Below the pieces are notes generated by a model. It did no database searches, was not told the DNA's origin, and saw only the letters and a program-made list of their open reading frames with translations. The translations under genes and the position numbers were made by a program. From the IMG/VR virus record IMGVR_UViG_3300022926_000156, positions 1 through 20,423 of that record: a stretch of DNA of 20,423 nt; one strand, written 5' to 3'. This DNA comes from a virus. How positions within the stretch are numbered: position 1 is the stretch's first letter; each line of letters opens with the position of its first letter. Positions 10,186 through 18,436 of this stretch are shown here, piece after piece.

Positions 10186-12230
10186 TCAGAACCTAATAAT
10201 CCTGATGTTCCTGATACATATGGAAATATGCCAGCAGGAAGTCTATTTCTTTTTGGCTTTAGCAAAGTTTCAATTTCATCTAACGTTAATTGTCTTTTTG
10301 CTGGGTCTGTTTCAAATAGCTTTCTTCTTACAGCTTCTGCTGTTCTTGGTGGATATTTTAATCTAGCACCACCTTCGCTAACTAAGCCACCTAATGCTCT
10401 ACCTATATTACCTCTAGCTGCTTCTGTTAAAACTTCTGGGGTTAATAACTCTTGGTCAGCAGTAGCTATATTTTCATAAGTTTGTGAGCCTTTAAGGACA
10501 CGTCTTTCTGTGGCAAGTTTATTAGATTGTAGTTCTAATTGTCTTACAAAGTCTTGGTAATCTTTTGTGTTATCAAACGCTCTTAATAATGCTTGCTTTT
10601 GTTTATCGCTAGCAAATATTCTTCTTTGAAAATCACCTGATTTAAACTTAGACAATTCTTCTTTTACGTTAGATAATAAACCAACTCTAAATGATTCCTT
10701 TTCAGCAGGATTTAATTTACCTACTTTGTCTGCTAGTTCACTTGTGGTGAGTTTATTGTATTTTAAACCCATCTCATAAGCATCTCTAATTCTTGCTTCA
10801 TCTGCAAATCTAGCGTTAGCTTGAGCATATGGTTTGTTGTATTGTTTAATTAAGTCATTGAATTCGTTTTTAACTGTTAAAACATCTCTGCCATAATCAT
10901 CAATTTTTCCGGTAATTTTATCTTGATGTTTATTTACTACTCTATCAAGACCAATTTTTATTTGATGTAATAATTCTGTTGGAACAAAGTCTGCATTTTG
11001 TATCTGGTCAAATGATGGTAATGTTTCTCCATATACATCTGCTTTTTTAACAGCTTCGTCATACGCATCTAAAAATACTTTTCTGTCTGCAAACTTTCTA
11101 AATGGTTCAGCAGGTATAGCTTTAGTATATGCTTCTGGATATGCTTTATTAGCAGCTGCTCTTTGATTGTTAGATAATTGTTTTACATAATCATAGCCAA
11201 ACACATCTGATTTAACTTTAGCTTTTTGTGTAAGACCTTGAACTATCTCATCTGGTAACTCTGTAGTTCTTTTTTCTAAAAATTCTTTAACTCCAGTTTT
11301 ACCTGCTCCAGGAACAACATATGACTGATAACCTAAATCTTGTAAATTTTTACCAAGGTCTGCAAGAGTAGCGTCATCTACGCCTAATTTCCTATATTCT
11401 TCAAATATATCTTTTACTTGATTTGGACTTAATTCATCAGCAGAAAGTCTGTCAGTAATAATTTCTGTTGCTCTTTTATTAACATCACCAAAACCTAATC
11501 TTTCTGTAATGTTTCTAAACGCATCGCCTGTAAGTTTTGCACCAGCTCTAATTGCTTCACCGCCTGCTACAGACAATGCTGCACCTCCTGCGCCATATCC
11601 AGCAGCGTAACTAGGCACATCTTCTAACTCAGGAGCAACGCCAGCACCAGTTATTGCGCCTGCTCCACCACCTACAGCAGCTCCTGCTTTTGCTCTTTGT
11701 GCAACAGAGCCTGAACGTAATGCTGTATCTAATGTTTTAGGTAATCTACCTGCTACACCAAGACCAAATGGCAATGCTAATGCTCCACCTAATTCTAAAC
11801 CTGTAGATAGTAATGGGTTTTCAGAAGAAAATTGAGCTTGAGATGTTCTAATTTCATCTCTAATGTCTTTATAAGGTCTAAACTCAGGAGATACTTCTTT
11901 AGTTCTTAATCCCATTTGGTCATATATATCTCCTTGCTTTGGCTCTGTAGGAATACCTGCTGCTAATCCAACTTCACCAAATCCAGGTGTTGCAGATGCA
12001 GCTGAGCGCAAACCAGCTTCTATTTCTTCTCCAAACCCAAGAGTTAATCCTTGACCCAATGCTCTAGCTGAACCTACTCCCACGTTAGATGTTGGCTGCA
12101 TAGCTGACTGTTGCGAAAACAATCTTTTTGCATTAGATATAATATCTTCTTGGCTAGCTCCTGCTGGTCCTTGTACTTTAACAATAGTTCCGTCAGGTGC
12201 TTTTACTTTGTAAATTTGCATTTCTGCCAT
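10182..12230 (-). CDS. Large internal-virion/DNA-ejection-type protein
   Basis: 682 residues. N-terminal strand module QIYKVKAPDGTIVKVQGPAG then ASQEDIISNAKRLF (about 4-39), seen at the start of several marine phage virion proteins. Next is a Gly/Ala-rich stretch (about 130-235; GGGAGAITGAG, AAGYGAGGAALSVAGG) that could insert in membranes, then a long helical, Lys/Asp/Glu-rich region (about 240-640) and a Pro/Gly tail. There is no visible lysozyme or other catalytic motif. Size, composition and position among ejection-type genes suggest an internal core or channel protein of a podovirus. Family name not recognised. Confidence 0.6.
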   Translation of the reverse strand: MAEMQIYKVKAPDGTIVKVQGPAGASQEDIISNAKRLFSQQSAMQPTSNVGVGSARALGQGLTLGFGEEIEAGLRSAASATPGFGEVGLAAGIPTEPKQGDIYDQMGLRTKEVSPEFRPYKDIRDEIRTSQAQFSSENPLLSTGLELGGALALPFGLGVAGRLPKTLDTALRSGSVAQRAKAGAAVGGGAGAITGAGVAPELEDVPSYAAGYGAGGAALSVAGGEAIRAGAKLTGDAFRNITERLGFGDVNKRATEIITDRLSADELSPNQVKDIFEEYRKLGVDDATLADLGKNLQDLGYQSYVVPGAGKTGVKEFLEKRTTELPDEIVQGLTQKAKVKSDVFGYDYVKQLSNNQRAAANKAYPEAYTKAIPAEPFRKFADRKVFLDAYDEAVKKADVYGETLPSFDQIQNADFVPTELLHQIKIGLDRVVNKHQDKITGKIDDYGRDVLTVKNEFNDLIKQYNKPYAQANARFADEARIRDAYEMGLKYNKLTTSELADKVGKLNPAEKESFRVGLLSNVKEELSKFKSGDFQRRIFASDKQKQALLRAFDNTKDYQDFVRQLELQSNKLATERRVLKGSQTYENIATADQELLTPEVLTEAARGNIGRALGGLVSEGGARLKYPPRTAEAVRRKLFETDPAKRQLTLDEIETLLKPKRNRLPAGIFPYVSGTSGLLGSE

Positions 12231-12244
12231 TTGTTATCCTTTGT

Positions 12245-13297
12245 TTAAGGGACAATAGTCCATTGACCAGAATTATCTTTAGGTTCTTCATTTGATTCCA
12301 TTGCGTTTAATGTAGCATCATAATCATTAAAGAATTGATTTGACTGATTGTATAACTTGCCTTCAAAACCTGCTAATGTTTGGTTTTGTTGTAAATACTC
12401 GTAAGCATCTTGTTTTGTTTTTGCAGCATCGTATATTTGTTTTTGCAACAATCTGACACGTTTTGCGTTTTCTGCTTGTGATTGACTTGGATTATATGCA
12501 CGTTCAATTAATCGCTTACCTTCTTCTTGTGTAAACTGCGCACCTAAAATTAAGCGTAAGTTACGCTGTACAATTTCTTCAACTTTTTCTTTAGTTGCTA
12601 CAGCTTCTCTATTCCTTATTTGCTTGTACCAATCAGGTTGTGCGCCAATTAATCTTCCAGTAATTGTTCCTTCTGGAGTAGTTTCTAATTTGTTGACTGC
12701 TTCATTTAGCTGTGTTAATGATTTTTGTGCATCAGAAAATCCACCACCAATAACAAATTCTGCTAAGTCAGGAACAGCTTTTTTATCAAATTCTTCCATA
12801 GCTTTAGTTTGAGTAAATACAGGTTGTTGTTTCATTTTTAACAAACTATAGTCTGGAGCGCCTGCTTCCCAAGACTTTTGAAATCCTTTTAAATCTGATT
12901 TTGGAACATCAACTTTACTATAATCTATTTTTTCAAATGGTGTGGATGTAGCTCCTGGTTTATTCAAAGCCATATTTCTTAATTGCTGAGTTAATCCTAA
13001 ATTATATACATTTTGTGCGCCACCAAATCCTGTTTTGTATGCCTCGCCTATGTATGGCAATGCACTTCCTGCTCTTAAATTTCTAGGTCTAGTTAGAAAA
13101 TCAACAGCAGATAAAACACCGCCTGTTTTAGTAGCTTGTTGTTGTAACGCTCTTTGCGTATCTACATCTAATAATCCTGCTTGATTTAAGTCAGGAGTCA
13201 TAAATATATTAGGTAGATTTACACCAGTTTGATTTCCTTGGGCAGGGTCATACCCACCTGCTTGAAATGGGTTTAAATAATCTAATATTCCAGCCAT
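12245..13297 (-). CDS. Internal virion/ejection-type structural protein
   Basis: 350 residues. It starts MAGILDYLNPFQAGGYDPAQ and has a Gln-rich N-terminal third (TQRALQQQATKTGG), Gly/Ala patches and then a helical, Lys/Glu/Gln-rich C-terminal half (EEGKRLIERAYNPSQSQAEN, QKQIYDAAKTKQDAYEYLQQ). It has no cysteines that I notice and no enzyme motif. Consistent with a head-core or ejection protein working with its neighbours on both sides. I do not recognise a named family. Confidence 0.55.
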   Translation of the reverse strand: MAGILDYLNPFQAGGYDPAQGNQTGVNLPNIFMTPDLNQAGLLDVDTQRALQQQATKTGGVLSAVDFLTRPRNLRAGSALPYIGEAYKTGFGGAQNVYNLGLTQQLRNMALNKPGATSTPFEKIDYSKVDVPKSDLKGFQKSWEAGAPDYSLLKMKQQPVFTQTKAMEEFDKKAVPDLAEFVIGGGFSDAQKSLTQLNEAVNKLETTPEGTITGRLIGAQPDWYKQIRNREAVATKEKVEEIVQRNLRLILGAQFTQEEGKRLIERAYNPSQSQAENAKRVRLLQKQIYDAAKTKQDAYEYLQQNQTLAGFEGKLYNQSNQFFNDYDATLNAMESNEEPKDNSGQWTIVP

Positions 13298-13306
13298 GTC
13301 TTTTCC

Positions 13307-13867
13307 TTAGTATTGTGGATAGTTTAAGTATTGTTCTCTTGGGTCACGGAACATATTTGCTCCACCAAAACCAAATGTTCTATATGGTGTTGTTGCTCCC
13401 ATTGTTGGTGCAGTTACATCTACTCTTGGTTTTTGTACTTGTGACTGTAAATGTGCAGGAACATAATTCATTTGACTTTGTTGAGATGGAATTATTTGTG
13501 GGTCAGGTGTTTGCATTTGATATGTTGGTTGTGGTTGCATTAAGTTTTGTGCCGCTACCATTCCACCCATTGTAGCTGTTGGATTGTTACGCATAAATGC
13601 TAAACCTTTATCAAATATACTAGGTGCTACTCCTTTTGCACCTTCAGTCGTTAAAACAGTTGGCAATGTGCTTGAAGCTGTTTTGCTACCTAATCCTGAA
13701 AGCAATCCACCTTGCGATAATAAGTTACCAGCCATTCCTGAACCTGTTAATGCGCCATATCCTGCACCACCAAGTCCACCTACTGCTGCGCCTTTAAGTG
13801 GGTTACCACCTCTTAATAAAGATATACCAGCTCCTACGCCAGCACCGATTGTTATTGGGTCACTCAT
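13307..13867 (-). CDS. Gly-rich probable ejection protein
   Basis: 186 residues. The first 60 are a Gly/Ala/Leu glycine-zipper-like region (GAGVGAGISLLRGG, GAAVGGLGGAGYGALTG) able to enter membranes, then a Pro/Gln-rich middle (QPQPTYQMQTPDPQIIPSQQ) and a Tyr-rich end (DPREQYLNYPQY). Podoviruses often encode two or three such proteins that form the trans-envelope channel. ATG at 13867 overlaps the preceding stop by one base. Role inferred from composition and neighbours. Confidence 0.55.
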   Translation of the reverse strand: MSDPITIGAGVGAGISLLRGGNPLKGAAVGGLGGAGYGALTGSGMAGNLLSQGGLLSGLGSKTASSTLPTVLTTEGAKGVAPSIFDKGLAFMRNNPTATMGGMVAAQNLMQPQPTYQMQTPDPQIIPSQQSQMNYVPAHLQSQVQKPRVDVTAPTMGATTPYRTFGFGGANMFRDPREQYLNYPQY

Positions 13868-15012
13868 TACTTAACTCCTTTAATTTTACCAACAAGGTAG
13901 CATAATGGTTCAAAGATGTTTCTGTATATGCGACCTAATGTATCACGTTTCTTACCTTTTGATTCTTGATAAATATCTTTTGTTCTATGTCTAACAAGAT
14001 GTTCAAGAACTGTTCTAACAGCTTTGTTATACCATTTATTACCCATTTTGTATGAGATTTTAACTAATGGTAAGAACATAGCATGGTAGCCAACTTCGTG
14101 TTCTTTTGTGAGTTTTTCTTGTGAATATTTTAACCATACTGCATTTCTAAATGAACCAAATCCATATGCTTGATTCATTGCTGTACAAATGATTTTACCG
14201 CCACTATCTGTTTCTTGTGTAGTGGTAGATTGAATAGGTACAGGAGCGCCATAAACAGCACCAAGATAAGATGATAATTTTTCGTATGGTTTTTGTTGAC
14301 CAAAGTTAAATCTTGCTACATCAGCCTCTAGCGCAGCTTGTTTATATGCCTCACCTGTTTGACCTGTTTGTAATAATTGATTAATGTCTTGGTATTCGCT
14401 TGCTGCCATTGCAGGTGCTTGAGCTGCTGCTGCTTCCTGCCTTGCACGTTCACTTGCGTAGTCTTGATAGCGTAGCTGTCCTGCTTGAGAAGCTAGTGCG
14501 TTAGCAAGGTTTTGTTCTGCTCTAGACTCTACATCTTGTTGAGCGCCACTTCCCATACGACCTGCCATTACTGCACCACTACGACCACCTTTAAGTGCAT
14601 CATAGTATCCTTGTGTAGCAATATCTCTTGCTCCTGCTAATGCTTGATTTAAATATGGGTTACTTTGACTTAAATATGTTCCACCAACTGTTCCTGCTTG
14701 TTGTGCTAAAGCTGCTTTTTGTAATGGTGAGCCTGTTCTTGCTCTTTGTTCAGCTAATTGTAATGCAGATTGAGTTTGTTGAGATGGGTCAAGATATGTT
14801 TGCCCAGGGTAATAGTCAGGACCAGCTCCTTTGTATAAACTTTTAGCCTCCTCTAATCCGAAAGTTACATAAGGCTTGAGCCATTCAGGAATGTCTTGTG
14901 TTGTTTGAGATGTACCGCCTCCATCACCACCACCACCACCAAATAGACCACCACCTCCAGCGAATGTACACATTCTAACGGATAGTGTTAATAGTTTCCA
15001 TAAATTTAACAT
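13867..15012 (-). CDS. Virion protein with conserved CTAMN C-terminal domain (probable ejection protein)
   Basis: 381 residues, modular. N-terminus: Gly-rich run (GGGGLFGGGGGDGGG), then IPEWLKPYVTFGLEEAK. Middle: Ala/Gln/Gly helix-rich segment (about 75-235). C-terminus (about 275-381): KIICTAMNQAYGFGSFRNAVWL, GYHAMFLPLV, EHLVRHRTKDI, then DTLGRIYRNIFEPLCYLVG. That last domain, 'CTAMN...YGFGSFRNAVWL', recurs at the C-terminus of phage virion proteins with otherwise unrelated middles, so it looks like a shared docking or assembly module. ATG at 15012. The Gly run is probably a flexible linker. Confidence 0.6.
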   Translation of the reverse strand: MLNLWKLLTLSVRMCTFAGGGGLFGGGGGDGGGTSQTTQDIPEWLKPYVTFGLEEAKSLYKGAGPDYYPGQTYLDPSQQTQSALQLAEQRARTGSPLQKAALAQQAGTVGGTYLSQSNPYLNQALAGARDIATQGYYDALKGGRSGAVMAGRMGSGAQQDVESRAEQNLANALASQAGQLRYQDYASERARQEAAAAQAPAMAASEYQDINQLLQTGQTGEAYKQAALEADVARFNFGQQKPYEKLSSYLGAVYGAPVPIQSTTTQETDSGGKIICTAMNQAYGFGSFRNAVWLKYSQEKLTKEHEVGYHAMFLPLVKISYKMGNKWYNKAVRTVLEHLVRHRTKDIYQESKGKKRDTLGRIYRNIFEPLCYLVGKIKGVK

Positions 15013-15015
15013 AGT

Positions 15016-15429
15016 TTACTCCAAAGGTAATTCATAATAAATAAAACGAGGGTTATAACCATCTTGCTTAAAAACTTTACCCCAACCTTTACGACCATAA
15101 GATTCTATGACTTTACAATCGAGTTCTTTAGCAAACTCTTGTAATGTCTTTAGCATATTGTCTTTCCACTTATTAAGATGTACGCCACCTGTAAAGTGCA
15201 TCATAAGTGTTTTCATTTGAGGGTATGTAACGATTTCAGTTACAACAAATCCATAGATTTGCACGTTCTTATATGCAACCCATAGTTGTTTGTTTGTAGA
15301 TAAAAGATTTTGTTTAATGTCGTCTGCATTGAAACGACCATATGTATATTTAGCTGACTTCTCTAAATAATCATGTATTGCATGAAAGCAAGGTATGTAG
15401 TCCTTTTTAGGAACAAGAGCTATGTTCAC
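15016..15429 (-). CDS. gp13-like/GNAT-fold virion assembly protein (copy 2)
   Basis: 137 residues from GTG at 15429, which overlaps the stop of its paralogue. The order VPKKDYIPCFHAIHDYLEKSAKYTYGRF, QLWVAYKNVQIYGFVVTEIV, an LQEFAKELDCKVIES helix-strand, and GWGKVFKQDGYNPRFIYYEL is a GNAT-like fold as found in T7 gp13-type internal virion proteins and related phage proteins. 'GW-KVF-x-x-GY' matches 'AWNKVAPKLGF' of the upstream copy. An acetyl-CoA loop (R/Q-x-x-G-x-A/G) is not evident, so enzyme activity is doubtful. Confidence 0.6.
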   Translation of the reverse strand: MNIALVPKKDYIPCFHAIHDYLEKSAKYTYGRFNADDIKQNLLSTNKQLWVAYKNVQIYGFVVTEIVTYPQMKTLMMHFTGGVHLNKWKDNMLKTLQEFAKELDCKVIESYGRKGWGKVFKQDGYNPRFIYYELPLE

Positions 15430-15806
15430 AAATCATATGTCCATATCTCTCTCTTAAATCCTAACTTAGGTGCTACTTTATTCCATGCTTTTCTGTATGA
15501 CTTAAATGTAATACGTTTGAGTCTGTGTGATTGCGCCAACTCTTTTACGCAATCTAGTCCTTTTTCTAGGACATCATTTTTGTCATTGTATGCTGCCCAT
15601 ATATGTAGAGCATCACCATGTCGTTGAGTAATGATATAACCGGTAAAGTAATTATCTTCTACTGTAAGGAATAAATCTGCACGTCCTTCTTTTAGTTCAC
15701 AATAAGCATCTTCGACTCTCCAGGTGTGAGCCATATTTTCAAGACTAGGTTTTATTTTGTCCCAATAAACACCTATGTCATTAACAGGTACATATTGTAA
15801 ATACAT
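15426..15806 (-). CDS. gp13-like/GNAT-fold virion assembly protein (copy 1)
   Basis: 126 residues. VPVNDIGVYWDKIKPSLENM, an acidic loop, ADLFLTVEDNYFTGYIITQR, ALHIWAAY, a helix (GLDCVKELAQSHRLKRITFKS) and RKAWNKVAPKLGFKREIW. Same fold plan as the gene downstream, pointing to tandem duplication followed by divergence. Starts with ATG at 15806, overlapping the upstream stop. Probably a structural or assembly factor near the ejection proteins, with GNAT enzymatic activity uncertain. Confidence 0.6.
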   Translation of the reverse strand: MYLQYVPVNDIGVYWDKIKPSLENMAHTWRVEDAYCELKEGRADLFLTVEDNYFTGYIITQRHGDALHIWAAYNDKNDVLEKGLDCVKELAQSHRLKRITFKSYRKAWNKVAPKLGFKREIWTYDL

Positions 15807-16612
15807 TAGCCGATTATAACATATTTGTATTCTTTTCCACTAGTGTTATTAGCGAAATGAGATACTGTAGCTTGTCCTTTTTGTTGGCTAGATACATAGA
15901 TGTTTCCATAACTACCACCTGATACCATGTTTAATGTCAATATCACAGATGGTATTGCAGGTCTTGTAAATGGGCTAGTAGATGCAGCATCATACCAAAG
16001 TTCAACTCCAACATCTGATACACCACCTGCGATTTCTATATAGTCATCTGCTTCTAGCGATAAAAATATATTCATAGCACCAATCAATTCAGATGGGTCG
16101 CCACTAGACTTTCGTGCAGGTAACCCAAATCGACTTGCTGAATCTGCTACATCTGTGCCATTTACTCTAAACCATACGTCAGCATATTGACCATCGTTGG
16201 TAGTATTAATTAACTGTAACGAATACATGATATTGTAAACGCCTGAATCTCTAACATAGATTCTAGAATCGTTTGTTCCGTCTTGATAGATACCATTGTT
16301 TTGTGTAATGTTGTCAAACTCTACAACTGCTGTTGTTCCAGTAGATGGTGCAGTTTGTCCTGTAGTAGAATTAATTTCACCATAAGGAACTGCTGATGCT
16401 TCAGCACTAGCACTATCAGGCATTAATAAAATGACTGAGTTATTACCGATACGCTCATCAAACAATGTTGTAGTTGTAGCCCAACCTGTATCTAGAGTAA
16501 CGACACCTGTGTTGTTAGATTTACCTTCAACAAGGTTATTAACCACTTCTGCTACTTCTCTAGGATTGCCACCACGCCATGGTAGCTTTCTATACATATC
16601 TGAACGTGCCAT
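15806..16612 (-). CDS. Tail-associated structural protein with C1q-like jelly roll
   Basis: 268 residues. A short helical N-terminus (MARSDMYRKLPWRGGNPREV, then AEVVNNLVEGK) probably joins the virion. The middle and end are beta-rich: FDNITQNNGIYQ, SRIYVRDSGVYNIMYSLQL, DVWFRVNGTDVADS, MNIFLSLEADDYIEIAGG. 'I-x-V-x-x-S-G-x-Y-N-I-x-Y-S-L-Q-L' with 'W-x-R-V-N-G-T-D-V' is the C1q/TNF-like trimeric jelly-roll pattern of phage tail proteins. It overlaps the hub gene by one base. Likely a tail or appendage protein that may contact the host surface. Confidence 0.65.
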   Translation of the reverse strand: MARSDMYRKLPWRGGNPREVAEVVNNLVEGKSNNTGVVTLDTGWATTTTLFDERIGNNSVILLMPDSASAEASAVPYGEINSTTGQTAPSTGTTAVVEFDNITQNNGIYQDGTNDSRIYVRDSGVYNIMYSLQLINTTNDGQYADVWFRVNGTDVADSASRFGLPARKSSGDPSELIGAMNIFLSLEADDYIEIAGGVSDVGVELWYDAASTSPFTRPAIPSVILTLNMVSGGSYGNIYVSSQQKGQATVSHFANNTSGKEYKYVIIG

Positions 16613-18435
16613 TACCTGTTCCCTGCTTGATTAACGTCTAAATCTAATCCTATGGCTAATGTCCAGTTTGCACCTGTTGGTGTGACTGATACTCTATGAT
16701 AACGACCATGACTTCTTAATCCAACACGACCTTCTGCATCTGCTGATACAGCTGATGAGAATGTAATGGTATCATTAAGTTCACGTCTTGATGCAATTTG
16801 CACATCTGCACTACCATTGTCTATAGATGGTCTAACTAAATTAACGAGTGTGTTATAACCAAACTCTAAATCATTTGTAGTTAAAGTAGCTGTTTGTCTA
16901 GCACCTGTAAATACTACAATTCTGTCATCACGAACACCACCAAATAAGAACTTACCACCTTTCCATATTCGGTCATCTAATGAGGCAGATAAAGCATCTA
17001 GTGAAGCTAATGCTGTTGTAGCTGCGGCTTGGTCAATACCAATACCTGTTCCTGTACCTACACCTGTGGCTTGGAATAATACACCGACTGTATTAGCAAC
17101 TGCACCAATCAATGTAAAGTCTGTTGTTCCTACTTCTCTGATAGTGTAATACTGACCGATAACAAATGAACCTGCTGTCACATTAAACGCATCATCTAAT
17201 CCATCTAATGAGGCACCTGTTGATGATAATGTTGATAGATAATCTACATCTGTTTCTGCTTCTGACCATTTTTGTGTTTGGTAGTTATAAATAATCAATG
17301 AACGGCTACCAGATACGTTAGCATAATCCCACATCACTACGTTACGCTCAGGGTCAATAGAAGCTGAGATAGAATCAATATCACCAATGTTAGCATTGTT
17401 AAAGAAGTAACGATTAACCTTTTCAGCACCGATACGAATCACTTGTTGTCCATCACAAGCATAAAAGCCATCAGCACCTAAGAAATAAGTCACACCTGCA
17501 TATTGGGTAACAGAGCCACCTTCAATACAACCTACACCTCTTGCAATTACGTCAAAATTAAATATATTTGGGCTACCTACAAATTGCATACGGACTATGG
17601 CATTTTCTAATAAGACAATACCAAATTCACCACCAGTAATCCCAGTTATGTCACCACCATCTTCAATGTCCTGAAAATCAGCGAGTGATGCACCTTCACT
17701 ATCCCAGTAAGCAGGGTCGTTTACGTCAGACCACTGAACTCTGTTAGGATATGTTCCTGCTTCAATATATGCACCAACGACAAAGTCACGAATGATAGTC
17801 AAATGTTTAGCAATAGGAGCAATAGAAGTTAATACACGAATATCGCCTGATGTTGTGCCTGAGTTAGTATCTGTGTAAGTAATAGTATTAGCATCAGTTA
17901 CAGAGATAACATATTCACCATCTGTGCCATCACCACTTGTAATATCTACTTCATATGTTTCACCAGCAGTTAATCCATGTGCTGTAATGGTTGCAGTGAC
18001 AGTTGTGCCACTTCTGCTGTATGTGCCTGATACAAATGTAGATGATTGATAAAATGCAGTAGAACTACCTAATGTCCATCTTTGAATACGTTGTGTTCCA
18101 TTACTAGCCAACATATTTTGACCAAATTGAACAAACTGCCAACGACCATCACCAGAATAACCACCTGCTGTTGATACATCATCTAAACTTAAATCAGTAT
18201 TATCTAGTTTAAATAATTTTGTGCCACCACCTGCAAATACAGTCACAGTTCCACCAAACTTACCTGCAAATACGTTGTTTAGGTTTTCTGATGCTTGTCC
18301 TGAATAGTTAGCAGCACTATTAATGTATGAATACCCATTTAATACAGGTACGACATTTAATGCTTCACGAACTGATTTACTGACTGATGGTTGGTCAGGA
18401 AGCCACTCGTCAAATAATATGCGTTGTGTAGCCAT
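16612..18435 (-). CDS. Tail hub/stabilisation-like structural protein with two inserted modules
   Basis: 607 residues, all-beta by pattern. Frame: FDEWLPDQPSVSKSVREALN at the start, then repeated blades (GTVTVFAGGGTKLFKLDNT, WSDVNDPAYWDSEGA, VTQYAGVTYFLGADGFYACD, NRYFFNN, IWKGGKFLFGG), recalling P22 gp10-like or other podovirus tail hub proteins. Two small beta modules look inserted: about 135-202 (SGTYSRSGTTVTATITAHGL, ending SGDIRVL) and about 416-467 (AGSFVIGQYYTIREVGTTDF, ending GTGTGI). Both types recur in unrelated phage structural proteins. The second sits between 14-base direct repeats in frame. ATG at 18435, one base from the tail fibre stop. Confidence 0.7.
   Translation of the reverse strand: MATQRILFDEWLPDQPSVSKSVREALNVVPVLNGYSYINSAANYSGQASENLNNVFAGKFGGTVTVFAGGGTKLFKLDNTDLSLDDVSTAGGYSGDGRWQFVQFGQNMLASNGTQRIQRWTLGSSTAFYQSSTFVSGTYSRSGTTVTATITAHGLTAGETYEVDITSGDGTDGEYVISVTDANTITYTDTNSGTTSGDIRVLTSIAPIAKHLTIIRDFVVGAYIEAGTYPNRVQWSDVNDPAYWDSEGASLADFQDIEDGGDITGITGGEFGIVLLENAIVRMQFVGSPNIFNFDVIARGVGCIEGGSVTQYAGVTYFLGADGFYACDGQQVIRIGAEKVNRYFFNNANIGDIDSISASIDPERNVVMWDYANVSGSRSLIIYNYQTQKWSEAETDVDYLSTLSSTGASLDGLDDAFNVTAGSFVIGQYYTIREVGTTDFTLIGAVANTVGVLFQATGVGTGTGIGIDQAAATTALASLDALSASLDDRIWKGGKFLFGGVRDDRIVVFTGARQTATLTTNDLEFGYNTLVNLVRPSIDNGSADVQIASRRELNDTITFSSAVSADAEGRVGLRSHGRYHRVSVTPTGANWTLAIGLDLDVNQAGNR
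16974..17215. repeat. 14-base direct repeats flanking an in-frame module
   Basis: CATCTAATGAGGCA occurs at 16974-16987 and 17202-17215, 228 bases apart, exactly 76 codons, both coding ASLD in the same frame of the tail hub gene. The interval holds the second inserted module. Deleting one repeat plus the interval would leave an uninterrupted protein reading TGASLDDRIWKGG. Confidence 0.75.
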
Positions 18436-18436
18436 G

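Noticed and set aside
10142-10366. Plus-strand open frame resembling a small membrane protein
   Set aside because: It overlaps the end of the large minus-strand virion gene, lacks a good start and is a composition artefact.
13267-13575. Plus-strand open frame with hydrophobic Leu/Val runs
   Set aside because: It is the reverse of the Gly/Gln-rich ejection-type gene; the hydrophobicity comes from reading its codons backwards, not from membrane segments.
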